A stretch of DNA of 22,613 nucleotides from a virus. Below the pieces are notes generated by a model. It searched no databases. It saw only the letters and a program-made list of their open reading frames with translations, and was not told the origin of the DNA. The position numbers were made by a program, and so were the translations under genes. The stretch covers positions 1-22,613 of IMG/VR virus record IMGVR_UViG_3300034093_003355; one strand, 5' to 3'. Shown here one piece after another: positions 6,347 through 14,980 of the stretch (position 1 is its first letter; every line of letters starts with the position of its first letter).

Positions 6347-7519
6347 TCAAGAAAAATATAGGTCTGTAAACGCCTTAATATTATCCTCAAGCCACCATTT
6401 GGTTGCAACCTTACGGGCACTATCTGATTCGGTAAGGTAACGTTTTCTATCAACAAGAATTTTCTTGATAAGGTCTACCATTTCATCAGAAGTGTTAAAG
6501 CGTAGAGGTGCCATTTTGTATGGTTCTAAGTCTTGACATATACAAGGTAGACCTAATGCACCCGCTTCTAGGTACTTGATAGGGGCTTTAGCCAGATTAA
6601 ACTTGTTGTTCTGTAATGGTGCAATAACCACATTAAGATTGAGACTACTGTATGTAGCCGGATAGTCCCAAATTCTAGTCCATGGTACGTATTCAATATC
6701 TCCGCTTCTTACTAAATGAGCTAATTCTACCGGGCAACCACCCATAACAACCCATTTAAAAGTTTTGACAGTCTTAATAATAGTACCGCAAATATCAGCA
6801 AAATCATCTCGGGCTCCTGGAACTTCACCCACGTTAAAGTGGGTAGGGCTTCCAATGTAGCCTACTCTTGGGCGCCGCTTAAAGAGTTCATAGTTTTCAG
6901 CAATCTTTGTCTTACTATAAAAACGATCAATCCAAAACTTAGGCATATAGTTTGGAAGTACTATGCCCTTCACCCCGGTCTTTTCCTGATAATAACTCGA
7001 CATATACGAAGTAGGTGTGGTGATACCATCACACAGTCTCATAATTTCTACTGCAGTATTACTAATAATTGGATCAATAAACGCTTCCCGAGCTTTATTA
7101 TATACAGGAATATCTTCAGGGAAAATTACATCATCAATATCATAATAAATTTTAAAGTTGTTTGTCCTATCAGACATACTTCTTAAAGCTTTTACGAATT
7201 GTAGCTGAGAGGGTGTTACTTGTCTTTGTATTCTCACACTCTTGATACCTTGGTAGAAGTTCTCTTGTAAGATCATAAAATTATTGTTATTAATAATTCC
7301 AAGCTGTTGACCGTTAATCACTGTCTCAGGCCAGTGCATTCTCCAAAAACCACATCCTTGATGATCAGCTGCAAAGCTTACCGCGCGAGGCATACCATTC
7401 GGCATCCCACCGTGAGATGGTGCAGGTGCCTGCTGAGCGTTTAAAGGACTACCCATAACAGGTGCTCCAAAAGGAAGTTGAGGAGCTCCGATCACTCCAG
7501 CGTTATTAGGAAATGTCAT
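6347..7519 (-). CDS. GT-B fold glycosyltransferase (GT4/GT1-like) with low-complexity N-terminus
   Basis: The 390-aa protein has a C-terminal GT-B donor-binding half: GYIGSP at 220-225, WVVMGG near 256, and KAPIKYLEAGALGLP at 311-325, the 'E-x7-E-like' donor loop of GT4/GT1 enzymes. YYDIDDVIF (125-133) is commonly seen in phage and cyanobacterial members. Residues 1-46 are rich in Pro, Gly, Ala, Met and Asn with no predicted fold, an odd extension for such an enzyme. It could be a linker or virion-association tail. It lies between genes 46 and 43, outside the main glycan island, and overlaps gene 46 by 14 nt. The donor and acceptor are unknown: a surface glycan is likely, while modified DNA is possible given the T4 precedent of DNA glucosyltransferases near gene 47. 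Confidence 0.85.
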   Translation of the reverse strand: MTFPNNAGVIGAPQLPFGAPVMGSPLNAQQAPAPSHGGMPNGMPRAVSFAADHQGCGFWRMHWPETVINGQQLGIINNNNFMILQENFYQGIKSVRIQRQVTPSQLQFVKALRSMSDRTNNFKIYYDIDDVIFPEDIPVYNKAREAFIDPIISNTAVEIMRLCDGITTPTSYMSSYYQEKTGVKGIVLPNYMPKFWIDRFYSKTKIAENYELFKRRPRVGYIGSPTHFNVGEVPGARDDFADICGTIIKTVKTFKWVVMGGCPVELAHLVRSGDIEYVPWTRIWDYPATYSSLNLNVVIAPLQNNKFNLAKAPIKYLEAGALGLPCICQDLEPYKMAPLRFNTSDEMVDLIKKILVDRKRYLTESDSARKVATKWWLEDNIKAFTDLYFS

Positions 7520-9329
7520 AATTTGTAGTTCTTGTAGTTATACCGTTTTTCTTTTCAAGGTATACTATCTCGCCGCTTGTACAGTATTTTTTACTTTCTT
7601 TACGGTGCGAGATAATATAGATAGACTCATTATAGTTATCTACCCTTTCTCTTAGAATATCAAGTACTAACTCAATACCTTTCTCATCTAAAGACGAATC
7701 AAATAACTCATCAAACATACTTAAATTGAGCCAAACATCAGCTTGTGCTCTACGAATGTCCTGAAAAGTAAATAACATCGCCAAGTCAATAGCTTTACGT
7801 TCAGCACCAGAGAAGTTAAAGTAACTACACTCTTTACCTCTTTCATTAGTAATGGTTTCATCAAAGAACTCGTTAAATACAACATTACTATTACTCTCGA
7901 GTCTGCGCAGGTATTGAGCAAGTCGTGTATTAAGAACCTGTAGTATCTTTTTCACAATAAACGACTTTACACCTTCTTCTGAAGTAATAAACTTAGCATT
8001 CTCAATAATATCCATTCTTTCCTGTAAAGCAAGAATAGCTTCTTTAATCTCTTTCTGACGAACTAAAATACCATTAATTGTATCTTGAAAGTCGTTAGAG
8101 TCTTTATTAAGCTGATCAATATCGATAACCAATTGGTTCTGCCAATCGTTAAGTTGCTTGGTACGAGAGTTGATATTCTCTACTTCCTTTTTACGAATAG
8201 CAAAGTTGTTTAACTTGCGCTCCATATCAGGTATAGACTTTTCAAGCTTGTCTAAGTTCTTTTGTGCTTCTGCAAGACGAGGCTTCTCTCTTGTAACTAC
8301 TTCAGTGTAGTTATAAACTTCTTGACTACAATCATCTTTATCTTTTTCGTACTGGGTATTAGCAGCTTCTGCGAGATCTTTACCGCAATGTTGACACTTA
8401 CTGTCGACTTTCTTGAGCTTCTTAACACGATCTGTATTAAACTTAATGTGTGCTTCTGCTTCAGTGATAAGCTTGTTGATTGCAGCTACTTTCTTATCGT
8501 AAGCCTTTTCTGCATCTTTTAAGAGCTTCAGATCTTCTTCGACTTTAGCTTGCGCAGCTATATCAACCGACTCAAGCTTACCGAGCTTTTCATTAAGTAA
8601 CGCAAGTTCTTGAATATTATTATTCTGACGGTTAACTAGAGTATCGAGCCTTTTCTTTTTATTAGCCTCGTAATTCTCTTGTTGTTTAGCAGCTTCAGTT
8701 AAAGAGCGTTCTACTTCTACATGCTTAGTATTTTCAATATCGATACTTCTCTTAACATCGTTAAAATCAGAACGTGCCTGAAGTAGCATATTGCCAAACA
8801 CTTCAAGCCCTAGAATACCTTCAATAAACTTACGCTTCTCGACCTTCTTTTGAGCCATGAACGGTATCGTATTATTAATAGTCATAATAATACTATTCTG
8901 AAACACTTCAGAAGAGGTCTTAATAATATCTACGATATACTCTGTAGTTTGAGGTACTCCAGAACGGGTAACATCTTCCCCGTTTATAAACAAATAACAC
9001 TTAGTAGGGTTAAGGGTTCTTACGATCTTACACTTGTTTACTTGTTCGTTCTGTTGGTAGTCGAATTCTAACTCTACTTCGCAAAGACTATCAGGTGCTT
9101 GATCGTTAACAATATTTTCCTTCTTGAGATCTCGAATAGTGGATCCATATAACGCAAAGTGTACTGCATCTGCAATAGTAGACTTACCTACCCCGTTAGC
9201 TCTATCAGCTTTATCGTAATTCTTACCTGTAATAATGTTTAAGCCAGGTTTAAAGAATACCTCAACCGGTTTCTTGCCAATAGACAAGAAATTAGATACC
9301 TTTATATGCTTAAAGTGTACATACCGCAT
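7506..9329 (-). CDS. 46: gp46, SbcC/Rad50-like subunit of recombination nuclease
   Basis: This 607-aa ABC-type ATPase (T4 gp46: 560 aa) is an SMC-like protein. Residues 1-170 hold the N-terminal ATPase lobe with GKST (48-51). The P-loop is stretched, with about six extra residues between GKN (35-37) and NGVGKST compared with the usual GxNGxGKST. Two long coiled-coil arms (about 180-305 and 325-450) flank a zinc hook, CQHC at 312-315. The C-terminal lobe has the ABC signature FSGAER (506-511), Walker B ending MFDE (538-541), the D-loop SSLD and the H-loop His (H575). With gp47 it resects DNA ends for recombination-dependent replication and degrades host DNA in T4. It is separated from gene 47 by the 9-kb glycan island, whereas the two are close neighbours in T4. 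Confidence 0.96.
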   Translation of the reverse strand: MRYVHFKHIKVSNFLSIGKKPVEVFFKPGLNIITGKNYDKADRANGVGKSTIADAVHFALYGSTIRDLKKENIVNDQAPDSLCEVELEFDYQQNEQVNKCKIVRTLNPTKCYLFINGEDVTRSGVPQTTEYIVDIIKTSSEVFQNSIIMTINNTIPFMAQKKVEKRKFIEGILGLEVFGNMLLQARSDFNDVKRSIDIENTKHVEVERSLTEAAKQQENYEANKKKRLDTLVNRQNNNIQELALLNEKLGKLESVDIAAQAKVEEDLKLLKDAEKAYDKKVAAINKLITEAEAHIKFNTDRVKKLKKVDSKCQHCGKDLAEAANTQYEKDKDDCSQEVYNYTEVVTREKPRLAEAQKNLDKLEKSIPDMERKLNNFAIRKKEVENINSRTKQLNDWQNQLVIDIDQLNKDSNDFQDTINGILVRQKEIKEAILALQERMDIIENAKFITSEEGVKSFIVKKILQVLNTRLAQYLRRLESNSNVVFNEFFDETITNERGKECSYFNFSGAERKAIDLAMLFTFQDIRRAQADVWLNLSMFDELFDSSLDEKGIELVLDILRERVDNYNESIYIISHRKESKKYCTSGEIVYLEKKNGITTRTTNYDIS

Positions 9330-9347
9330 TCGGTTATTATAGCTACT

Positions 9348-10115
9348 TTACAGAGAAAGCCAAGGCCAAGTTTTAACGTATTCTCTCAATTGATCCGCTG
9401 ACATAGTATCCACTTTTTGATACTCAACAACGTTTTTCTGGTAGTATGGATTGCTTTCATTACTATCTTGTTTACGTGCATGGTCAATATGAAAAAGCGG
9501 TCCCTTGACGCGCCCTACACGGTAACCTAATTTAACAAACCGTCTAAAGCGTTCCCAGTCTTCTGCACCCCAAGAGATAAAATACTCGTTCTCCATCCCG
9601 CTATCTAAAAATGCTTGTCTATTTAAAAACAACGCGCCACCCATAGAGTTTTTACCAAAATTAGGATAATTATCTGGATTGAGAGTATTCACACTAGCTT
9701 GTTCGTGTACTTCGGTACCTGCTGTTAATAAAAGGCTGCGTGGTATATTAACAAAAAGCCCATCATACGGATACACCATATCAGCTTCATTATTTTGCAA
9801 AATACTATACGCTTTAGTTATTTGCTTATGAGGAAACATAACATCACAATCATAATTAGCAATAAACTTAGTCGTGGTTAAACGAGCCATTTTATTGAGG
9901 TATCTAGTGCGATGAAAAGGACCACTTTCTTTTTCAGAAATAATTTTTACGTCCTTATGGTCATATTTAATATGACCGACATCGGGCCCGTTTTCATATA
10001 TAATGATATTGGTATCAAACGCTAACAAATGATTAATAATACAGATAAGATTTTGATATCGGTCAGGTGAATCAATTCTGACAGGTATAGTAAAAGTAAT
10101 GTCTTTAAGATTCAT
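9348..10115 (-). CDS. GT-A glycosyltransferase with galactosyltransferase-like C-terminus
   Basis: The 255-aa protein begins with a GT2-type Rossmann strand (ITFTIPVRIDS) and carries a DxD metal/donor motif, D89-C-D91, in ANYDCDVMF. Its second half (MGGALFLNRQAFLDSG, then WGAEDWERFRRF) matches the N-terminal-Gly/C-terminal-Glu-Asp acceptor region of galactosyltransferase-type GT7 enzymes. It should transfer a hexose from a nucleotide sugar by an inverting mechanism; donor specificity cannot be read. It is the last gene of the glycan island before gene 46 (18-nt gap) and follows the ColD-like gene by 5 nt. Confidence 0.85.
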   Translation of the reverse strand: MNLKDITFTIPVRIDSPDRYQNLICIINHLLAFDTNIIIYENGPDVGHIKYDHKDVKIISEKESGPFHRTRYLNKMARLTTTKFIANYDCDVMFPHKQITKAYSILQNNEADMVYPYDGLFVNIPRSLLLTAGTEVHEQASVNTLNPDNYPNFGKNSMGGALFLNRQAFLDSGMENEYFISWGAEDWERFRRFVKLGYRVGRVKGPLFHIDHARKQDSNESNPYYQKNVVEYQKVDTMSADQLREYVKTWPWLSL

Positions 10116-10120
10116 TTTTA

Positions 10121-11287
10121 TTAATTAAACTGATTCAAAAAGTTTGCGAGTTTATTAATATGCGCTTTCGTAATTCTACTATGTAAGCCTACGTACATTC
10201 CGAAATCGTGTAAGTATTCACTATTAGGATAAAATGCGGGGCTAGAGTAGCCGTTAAGACAAGTTTGACGTAAAAGATTACCTGAAATAATTGGTCGGTA
10301 CTCTATATTATTAGATGCACAAAAATATTTAGTTTGTTCTAATGCGTCCTTGTCTTTAAACAATAAAGGTATACAGAACGGTACGTCGGCACTATTATCC
10401 CCGTTGTTTAATTGTTTCATTTTAAGTAATCTTATAGTACGACTTTTAAGCTGAGTAACCAGTAGACGATAGAGCTCTTGACGTTTACTAATATACATGT
10501 CGACTCTTTTAAAGTCTAATAAACCAATAAAAGCGTTAATATTGGTGTTTCTGAAGTTGCTACCGAGCTGATAAAAGTCAAAGCGACTATCAACATCAGA
10601 ATTAGCGTATTTTATTTTTGCAGCTGTGGGCAAACTACGAACCATGCCGTGGTTACGAGCCATTAAATAGTATTCATACTCAAATTGATCATTAGTAAAG
10701 ATAAACCCACCCTCTACGCTTTGCAATTGATGACCAAAATACGTACTTGTAGTAGAAGTAAAGAAAGATGAAACATTTTTACCTTTATGAGATCCAAGCG
10801 TATTTTCACAATTATCAAACATGACCCTTACCTTATAAGTGGATGCAATTTGTTTTATTTTGTCCATGTCTGGTACAAACCCTAAAAGACTTGTAATAAA
10901 GATACATGCGATTTTGTCAGAACTAGATTTAAGGTAATCCTCAAGTTTGTTAAGATCCATAGATAGGTCTTGAGTATTAACGTCAATAAAATGAGGTTTA
11001 AAGCCTTCTCTAATAAAAGGTGAAACTGAAGTGATCCAAGTAGTAGAAGGAACTACTATAACATTGTTCTTAGAAGTATCTTTTAAGTACATTGCTAACA
11101 TAGTATTAGCAGTAGACCCGCTTGAAACAAATACTGCATATTTGCTACCTACAAATTTAGCCATGGTTTCTTCATACTTCTGGACCTGATCAGCCATGGT
11201 CCAGAAGTTTTTTTCATTAAGAAAAAATTTGCATAGTTTTAACCTATCTAAGAAAGTAAAATTAGACTCATTAAGATTCCATCTCAT
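10121..11287 (-). CDS. DegT/StrS-fold PLP/PMP sugar enzyme with catalytic Lys replaced by His (ColD-like 3-dehydrase)
   Basis: The 388-aa protein is a fold-type I DegT/DnrJ/EryC1/StrS family member: SSGSTAN (55-61) binds the cofactor phosphate and D158 in FDNCENTLGS binds the pyridine nitrogen. In aminotransferases the next motif is 'SFHxxKxxxxGEGG', with Lys forming the internal aldimine. Here it reads STYFGHQLQSVEGG (181-194), placing H186 at the Lys position. His at this site is the hallmark of C3-dehydrases such as ColD (GDP-4-keto-6-deoxymannose 3-dehydrase, also 388 aa as I recall, catalytic H188) and CDP-sugar E1/RfbH. The neighbouring GMER-type gene (17-nt overlap) points to GDP-colitose rather than a CDP sugar. 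The product would be a 3,6-dideoxy-4-keto sugar. The alternative is a degenerate or inactive aminotransferase. Confidence 0.78.
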   Translation of the reverse strand: MRWNLNESNFTFLDRLKLCKFFLNEKNFWTMADQVQKYEETMAKFVGSKYAVFVSSGSTANTMLAMYLKDTSKNNVIVVPSTTWITSVSPFIREGFKPHFIDVNTQDLSMDLNKLEDYLKSSSDKIACIFITSLLGFVPDMDKIKQIASTYKVRVMFDNCENTLGSHKGKNVSSFFTSTTSTYFGHQLQSVEGGFIFTNDQFEYEYYLMARNHGMVRSLPTAAKIKYANSDVDSRFDFYQLGSNFRNTNINAFIGLLDFKRVDMYISKRQELYRLLVTQLKSRTIRLLKMKQLNNGDNSADVPFCIPLLFKDKDALEQTKYFCASNNIEYRPIISGNLLRQTCLNGYSSPAFYPNSEYLHDFGMYVGLHSRITKAHINKLANFLNQFN

Positions 11288-12194
11288 TCAAGTATTTATC
11301 GTATGTTGTATAAATGCCATTTTCGAGACTAGTATATTTAAACTCTGGAAATAGGTTTCTAAACTCAGTAGTACTAACGTCTTTTCTAAACTGGCCGTCA
11401 GGTTTAGAAGCATCCCACATTATCTTTAAATCCGTTGCATTACAAGCTTTTAGAGCAATTTCAGCTATTTCCTTTATACTATACGTCTCGTCTGGAGCTA
11501 CATTAAAGTTTTTTGTTATGTCACTCATTATAGTACGAAATATAACTTTTGCAAAATCTTTTGCGTACATAAATTGTCTTAAAGGCTTACCAGTACCATA
11601 CAAGGTTATAGAATCTTTGCCTTTTTTCTTAGCCGTAGCAATCTTATGTATTAAACTGCTTACATAATGAGATTTGTTACCAACAAAGTGATCATGCTCT
11701 GAATACATGTTACACGGTATAAGATAGTTATATTTTGTATGATATTGAGCGTTGTATGTATCAATCTGAACACCTAAACAACGCTTTGCATAACCATAAG
11801 CAAAATTTGTAGGGGTAGGCGCCCCTTCATGTAGTCTTGACTCGGCCATTGGGTATGCTTCTTCTGCAAGTTGATCAGGATATATACAAGTACTTAAAAC
11901 CCCTAAAAATCTAGTAACTCCATGAGCGTGTGCAGACTTCAATACATTAGTATTAATGTATATATTTTCTTCAAAAAATTGTACAGGGTTATTAATGTTA
12001 TCTAATATACCACCTACTTTAGCGGCAAGATGTATTACAGTATCATATTTGCCTCTTTTAAAGAGTAAATCTACTGCATGAGGGTCTCTAAGATCACAAT
12101 CCTTACTACTTAAATAATGAGCAACAGGTAGGTATGTTTTTAAGTGTTTACCTGTCATACTAGTTCCGCCAGTAACTAAAATATTATTGTGCAT
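11271..12194 (-). CDS. GDP-L-fucose / GDP-L-colitose synthase-type epimerase-reductase (SDR)
   Basis: The 307-aa extended SDR has the NAD(P)-binding TGGTSMTGKH (8-17), AAKVGGI (57-63) and the GMER-specific active site. This comprises S101 with C103 in STCIYP (C109 in E. coli Fcl), the YxxxK pair Y133 and K137, and H176 in the SHYVSSLI stretch (H179 in Fcl). GKPLRQFMYAKDFA (212-225) matches the family 'G.P.RQF.Y..DLA'. The enzyme epimerises C5 (and C3 in Fcl) and reduces C4 of a GDP-4-keto-6-deoxyhexose with NADPH. The same family includes ColC, which makes GDP-L-colitose after ColD. The ColD-like partner next door favours the colitose version. The upstream enzyme Gmd is not in the window and must come from the host or another locus. 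Confidence 0.88.
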   Translation of the reverse strand: MHNNILVTGGTSMTGKHLKTYLPVAHYLSSKDCDLRDPHAVDLLFKRGKYDTVIHLAAKVGGILDNINNPVQFFEENIYINTNVLKSAHAHGVTRFLGVLSTCIYPDQLAEEAYPMAESRLHEGAPTPTNFAYGYAKRCLGVQIDTYNAQYHTKYNYLIPCNMYSEHDHFVGNKSHYVSSLIHKIATAKKKGKDSITLYGTGKPLRQFMYAKDFAKVIFRTIMSDITKNFNVAPDETYSIKEIAEIALKACNATDLKIMWDASKPDGQFRKDVSTTEFRNLFPEFKYTSLENGIYTTYDKYLNEMES

Positions 12195-12840
12195 ATTTCC
12201 AATAAGTCGAGAGTTGCGAGTGTAATTTGCGATCTCTTAGTAGATACAATTCGCAGGGTATCTTTTTAATGGGTATATGTTTTGTTTTAAGCATATGAGT
12301 AATTAGCTCCTCCCCTGAAGTAATCATTACTCCTTGTTTAAAGTAATCGGTAATATTGTGGTATATTTCAGAATATAGCTTTATATTATCCGAGGTTGAG
12401 AAATTAAACCAGTCCGATATTACTTCAGGGTTAGCACATACATCTGGAGAGTAGACTCCTTCTTTGAGGTCAAAGTTTTCCAAATCAATTTTAGATTCTA
12501 AGCCTATATCAAACCGAGTTCTTACTACTAAATCGTATTTAAAATTATTAGCCTGTTCATACTCGGATAAAAGCTTGAGGCTCTCTTTCATTGTATAAAA
12601 CATACTAAAGTGTACAAATACGGCTTGAGAGTATTCTTTTACGCTTAAAGGCACTACAGGCTTTTGTTCTTCTATAATTATAGCCTTAGGTTCATACAAA
12701 TAACAGTCCTTGTTTAATGGACCTTTCCAGGTATGTATAAAAATATCGTAATCTTCGAAGTTACGTAAATTTTTACGGAGAGATTCAAGCCCTTCCAGTA
12801 CGAAACGGCTTTGTCCAGAAAATGAAATAGCTTTTTTCAT
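12184..12840 (-). CDS. Putative GT-A-type glycosyltransferase of unassigned family
   Basis: The 218-aa protein has a pattern seen in many island-borne phage and capsule proteins: a first strand KAISFSGQSRF (3-13), then YDIFIHTW (31-38) and YDLVVRTRFDIG (102-113), where R-x-R-x-D occupies the place of a DxD-like donor motif. The C-terminal half holds SDWFNFSTSD and ends without further recognisable motifs. The call of a nucleotide-sugar transferase is based on this layout and on the neighbours (11-nt overlap with the GMER gene, 4-nt ATGA overlap with the cupin gene). Neither donor nor acceptor is predictable. Confidence 0.65.
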   Translation of the reverse strand: MKKAISFSGQSRFVLEGLESLRKNLRNFEDYDIFIHTWKGPLNKDCYLYEPKAIIIEEQKPVVPLSVKEYSQAVFVHFSMFYTMKESLKLLSEYEQANNFKYDLVVRTRFDIGLESKIDLENFDLKEGVYSPDVCANPEVISDWFNFSTSDNIKLYSEIYHNITDYFKQGVMITSGEELITHMLKTKHIPIKKIPCELYLLRDRKLHSQLSTYWKYAQ

Positions 12841-13160
12841 TCGAGATTATATTTATCGCTCGGTACTGATGGCCATTTTATAACAATTAAATCGGTATCT
12901 TCAAGAAAGGTAACCTCAGCAACCTCTTTAGGGTGATATACGAACATGTCCCCTGTAGATAGTTTCTTATCTGAGGCTACTAGAGAGCCTTTTACTATAT
13001 AGGTTACCTCTGTAGCTATAAAATGCGTGTGTAGAGGGCCAGTGTAACCGGCTTTATGCTGATGATGTGCTACTTCAAAAAAGCAGTTCTTAAACACAGA
13101 CGGGGTAAAGTCCCCGATAAACCAACCGGCTTTAAAGTCTTTAATATTATAAACGTCCAT
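12837..13160 (-). CDS. Small single-domain cupin
   Basis: The 107-aa protein contains cupin motif 1 with metal ligands H44-x-H46 and E51, ending at G58 (GPLHTHFIATEVTYIVKG). The second motif is weaker (GDMFVYHP, lacking the usual terminal His), so metal binding may rely on three ligands. Cupins in sugar clusters act as epimerases, ketoisomerases or sugar-binding regulators; the size fits a sugar-phosphate or sugar-nucleotide binding cupin but the reaction is unknown. It overlaps the nucleotidyltransferase-isomerase fusion by 14 nt and the next gene by 4 nt, so it is part of the same translated series. Confidence 0.8.
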   Translation of the reverse strand: MDVYNIKDFKAGWFIGDFTPSVFKNCFFEVAHHQHKAGYTGPLHTHFIATEVTYIVKGSLVASDKKLSTGDMFVYHPKEVAEVTFLEDTDLIVIKWPSVPSDKYNLE

Positions 13161-14313
13161 AGCTGCCTTCTATCTTTTGAATTCGCGCACAATGACGACC
13201 ACCTTCAAAGCGAGTGTTTAAAAATGTGTAGATATAAGTGCCTAATATCTCCGGGGTAGTGATACGAGCGGGTATTGCAAAGAAATTACAGCAATTGTGC
13301 TTAATTGAGTATTCAGCACTATATGCATCGTAAATTAAAGCCGATCTAATACCGTCAGTCTTATTAGCCGCAATATTGACTGCTTGACCGGTACAGCAAA
13401 AACCAATACCGTGAGTACAAGTACCGTTTTTAATAAACTGCACAGCTTGAGAGATGTAATCAAATTGATCGCAATCTTTTTTAGTGAAACAACCTAAGTC
13501 TACGTATTCCACGCCATGTCTTTCAAGTATTTTTTTGCACTGCTCTTTTAATTCGTAGCCGCTATGATCGCACGCAAGAGCCACTTTACCTTTACCGAAT
13601 TGATTTAACACTCGAGTAGTAAAAAACTTATATTCTTCTGGGGTACCCATAATGTACATCTCATCTACTTCTTTGATAGAGATCTTAAGACCATCTTCAA
13701 TCATTAAGTTATACATAGGGGTAATGTAAAACTCGTTACGAGTACGCATATTGTGCATAATCATTGACTCGGCGTATTCTACAAACTTACTACCACTTTT
13801 AAAGCCGTACACCCCAACACAGGCATTACTGCTCACTACCTCTTTTTCAGCAGCAAGCAAAGCATATCCTTCCTCGTTAAGCTTAACGTAGCTATATGCC
13901 GGATTATTACTCTTGAATGTAAGAATGAGCCCATCATTAACCATTTCAGCTGGTTTAAATTTAGGACCAAAGTGCACATCTACAGTGTAAATGTATAGTG
14001 GTAGTTCATTATCGATGTATTCTTTAGCTAATAAGCAAGTAGATACACTACCGTCTGTGATGCGATCTATTACTACAATTTTAATATCATTACCAAACTT
14101 TTTACGAAATATTTCATCAACTCCGAAATTATTAATATGGTCTTGTCTTAAACAAAATATAAGATTACATTCAGATATATCAATAGAACTTAACGCCCAG
14201 TCAATAAGGTGCTTATCATAAGCAGTAATCATATACTTCGGAACAACAAAGCCTTCATCTACAAAGCGTTGACCTCGACCGGCAAGTGGTACTAAAAGAT
14301 TATATTTTTTCAT
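13147..14313 (-). CDS. Fusion: sugar-phosphate nucleotidyltransferase + RpiB/LacAB-type isomerase
   Basis: The 388-aa protein has two enzymes in one chain. Residues 1 to about 238 form a nucleotidyltransferase: LVPLAGRGQRF (7-17) binds the NTP, PK at 25-26 is the sugar-phosphate Lys motif, and TVDVHF (110-115) is the metal-binding Asp segment. From about 242 on it is a ribose-5-phosphate isomerase B domain. KVALACDHSGYELK (243-256) carries D249/H250. FCCTGQAVNIAANK matches LCGTGxxxSIAANK, with C306 as the catalytic Cys and an extra C307 replacing Gly. H339-N340 and FEGGRHCAR (369-377) complete the site. The isomerase would convert a ketose-phosphate to an aldose-phosphate (pentose or allose type) and the other domain would make the NDP-sugar. 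Kinase and phosphatase genes lie directly upstream. The exact sugar and nucleotide are unknown. Confidence 0.88.
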   Translation of the reverse strand: MKKYNLLVPLAGRGQRFVDEGFVVPKYMITAYDKHLIDWALSSIDISECNLIFCLRQDHINNFGVDEIFRKKFGNDIKIVVIDRITDGSVSTCLLAKEYIDNELPLYIYTVDVHFGPKFKPAEMVNDGLILTFKSNNPAYSYVKLNEEGYALLAAEKEVVSSNACVGVYGFKSGSKFVEYAESMIMHNMRTRNEFYITPMYNLMIEDGLKISIKEVDEMYIMGTPEEYKFFTTRVLNQFGKGKVALACDHSGYELKEQCKKILERHGVEYVDLGCFTKKDCDQFDYISQAVQFIKNGTCTHGIGFCCTGQAVNIAANKTDGIRSALIYDAYSAEYSIKHNCCNFFAIPARITTPEILGTYIYTFLNTRFEGGRHCARIQKIEGSYGRL

Positions 14314-14980
14314 TTATATAGTAATTGGTAAGTGCGCTGTGAGCGTGCTGTATTACTTTAGGAAGAGCGTTGGTACTATCAAGTAATCCTGCAAGTATAT
14401 AAGCAGCAAGTTTGTCTCCAGCACCTAATACGTTTATTCCGGATACAAGCGTAGCGTTTTGTTTAGTAAAATGCAAATCTTGCTTGTAAAGCGTGCTACC
14501 GGTAGGATAATGCATTAATACCGAGCCTCGAATGACACTACAAAGCGTGGCAATGTCCACGAACATATCTTCATCTGAGATTAATAAAAGATCAATATAT
14601 TGTAAGTTTTTATCGTTTAAGTTTAAAGACTTGCCGTTACACACATCTGCAGTAACAAAACCCTTAAGATCTTTAATAAAGCTAGTATCGGATAGTTCGT
14701 TAATATACATTACGTGACTAACTTTACTATCATGTATAGAAGGTGCTTGAGTTTTAAGTGATAAACGGGATACACTCGTTCTTTTGCACTGTTCTACGTC
14801 TGCTAAGATCAATGACTCACCAATGTCAGTAGGCTCAAGCTTTACTTTAAGATCTGGATTTATTATCTTGAGCTGATTCCAGACATTACCCATACATCCT
14901 ACCGAAGACTTATAATTAAAACCTTCGTAAATGTTGTCATAGCTTAAATGACCGTAAATTGCTATATCAAAACTTTTCAT
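14300..14980 (-). CDS. Compact PfkB/ribokinase-family sugar kinase
   Basis: With the ATG at 14980 the protein is 226 aa, shorter than most PfkB kinases (about 300). The same frame also opens at a TTG at 14989. YGHLSYDNI (9-17) with the SVGCMGN stretch (26-32) stands for the N-terminal 'GE...D' and 'GGxxxN' substrate elements. ISDEDMF stands for the 'N..E' metal motif, and VLGAGDKLAAY (184-194) is the PfkB signature 2 with catalytic base D189. The loss of length appears to lie in the central lid region. It should phosphorylate a sugar or sugar phosphate, by analogy to HldE kinase in heptose activation. It overlaps the HAD gene upstream by 14 nt and the fusion gene downstream by 14 nt. Confidence 0.82.
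   Translation of the reverse strand: MKSFDIAIYGHLSYDNIYEGFNYKSSVGCMGNVWNQLKIINPDLKVKLEPTDIGESLILADVEQCKRTSVSRLSLKTQAPSIHDSKVSHVMYINELSDTSFIKDLKGFVTADVCNGKSLNLNDKNLQYIDLLLISDEDMFVDIATLCSVIRGSVLMHYPTGSTLYKQDLHFTKQNATLVSGINVLGAGDKLAAYILAGLLDSTNALPKVIQHAHSALTNYYINEKI

Noticed and set aside
9330-9347. Attachment site or insertion-sequence scar at the edge of the glycan island
   Set aside because: The 18-nt gap and the 4-nt overlap at the other edge contain no matching repeats, integrase or transposase remnants.
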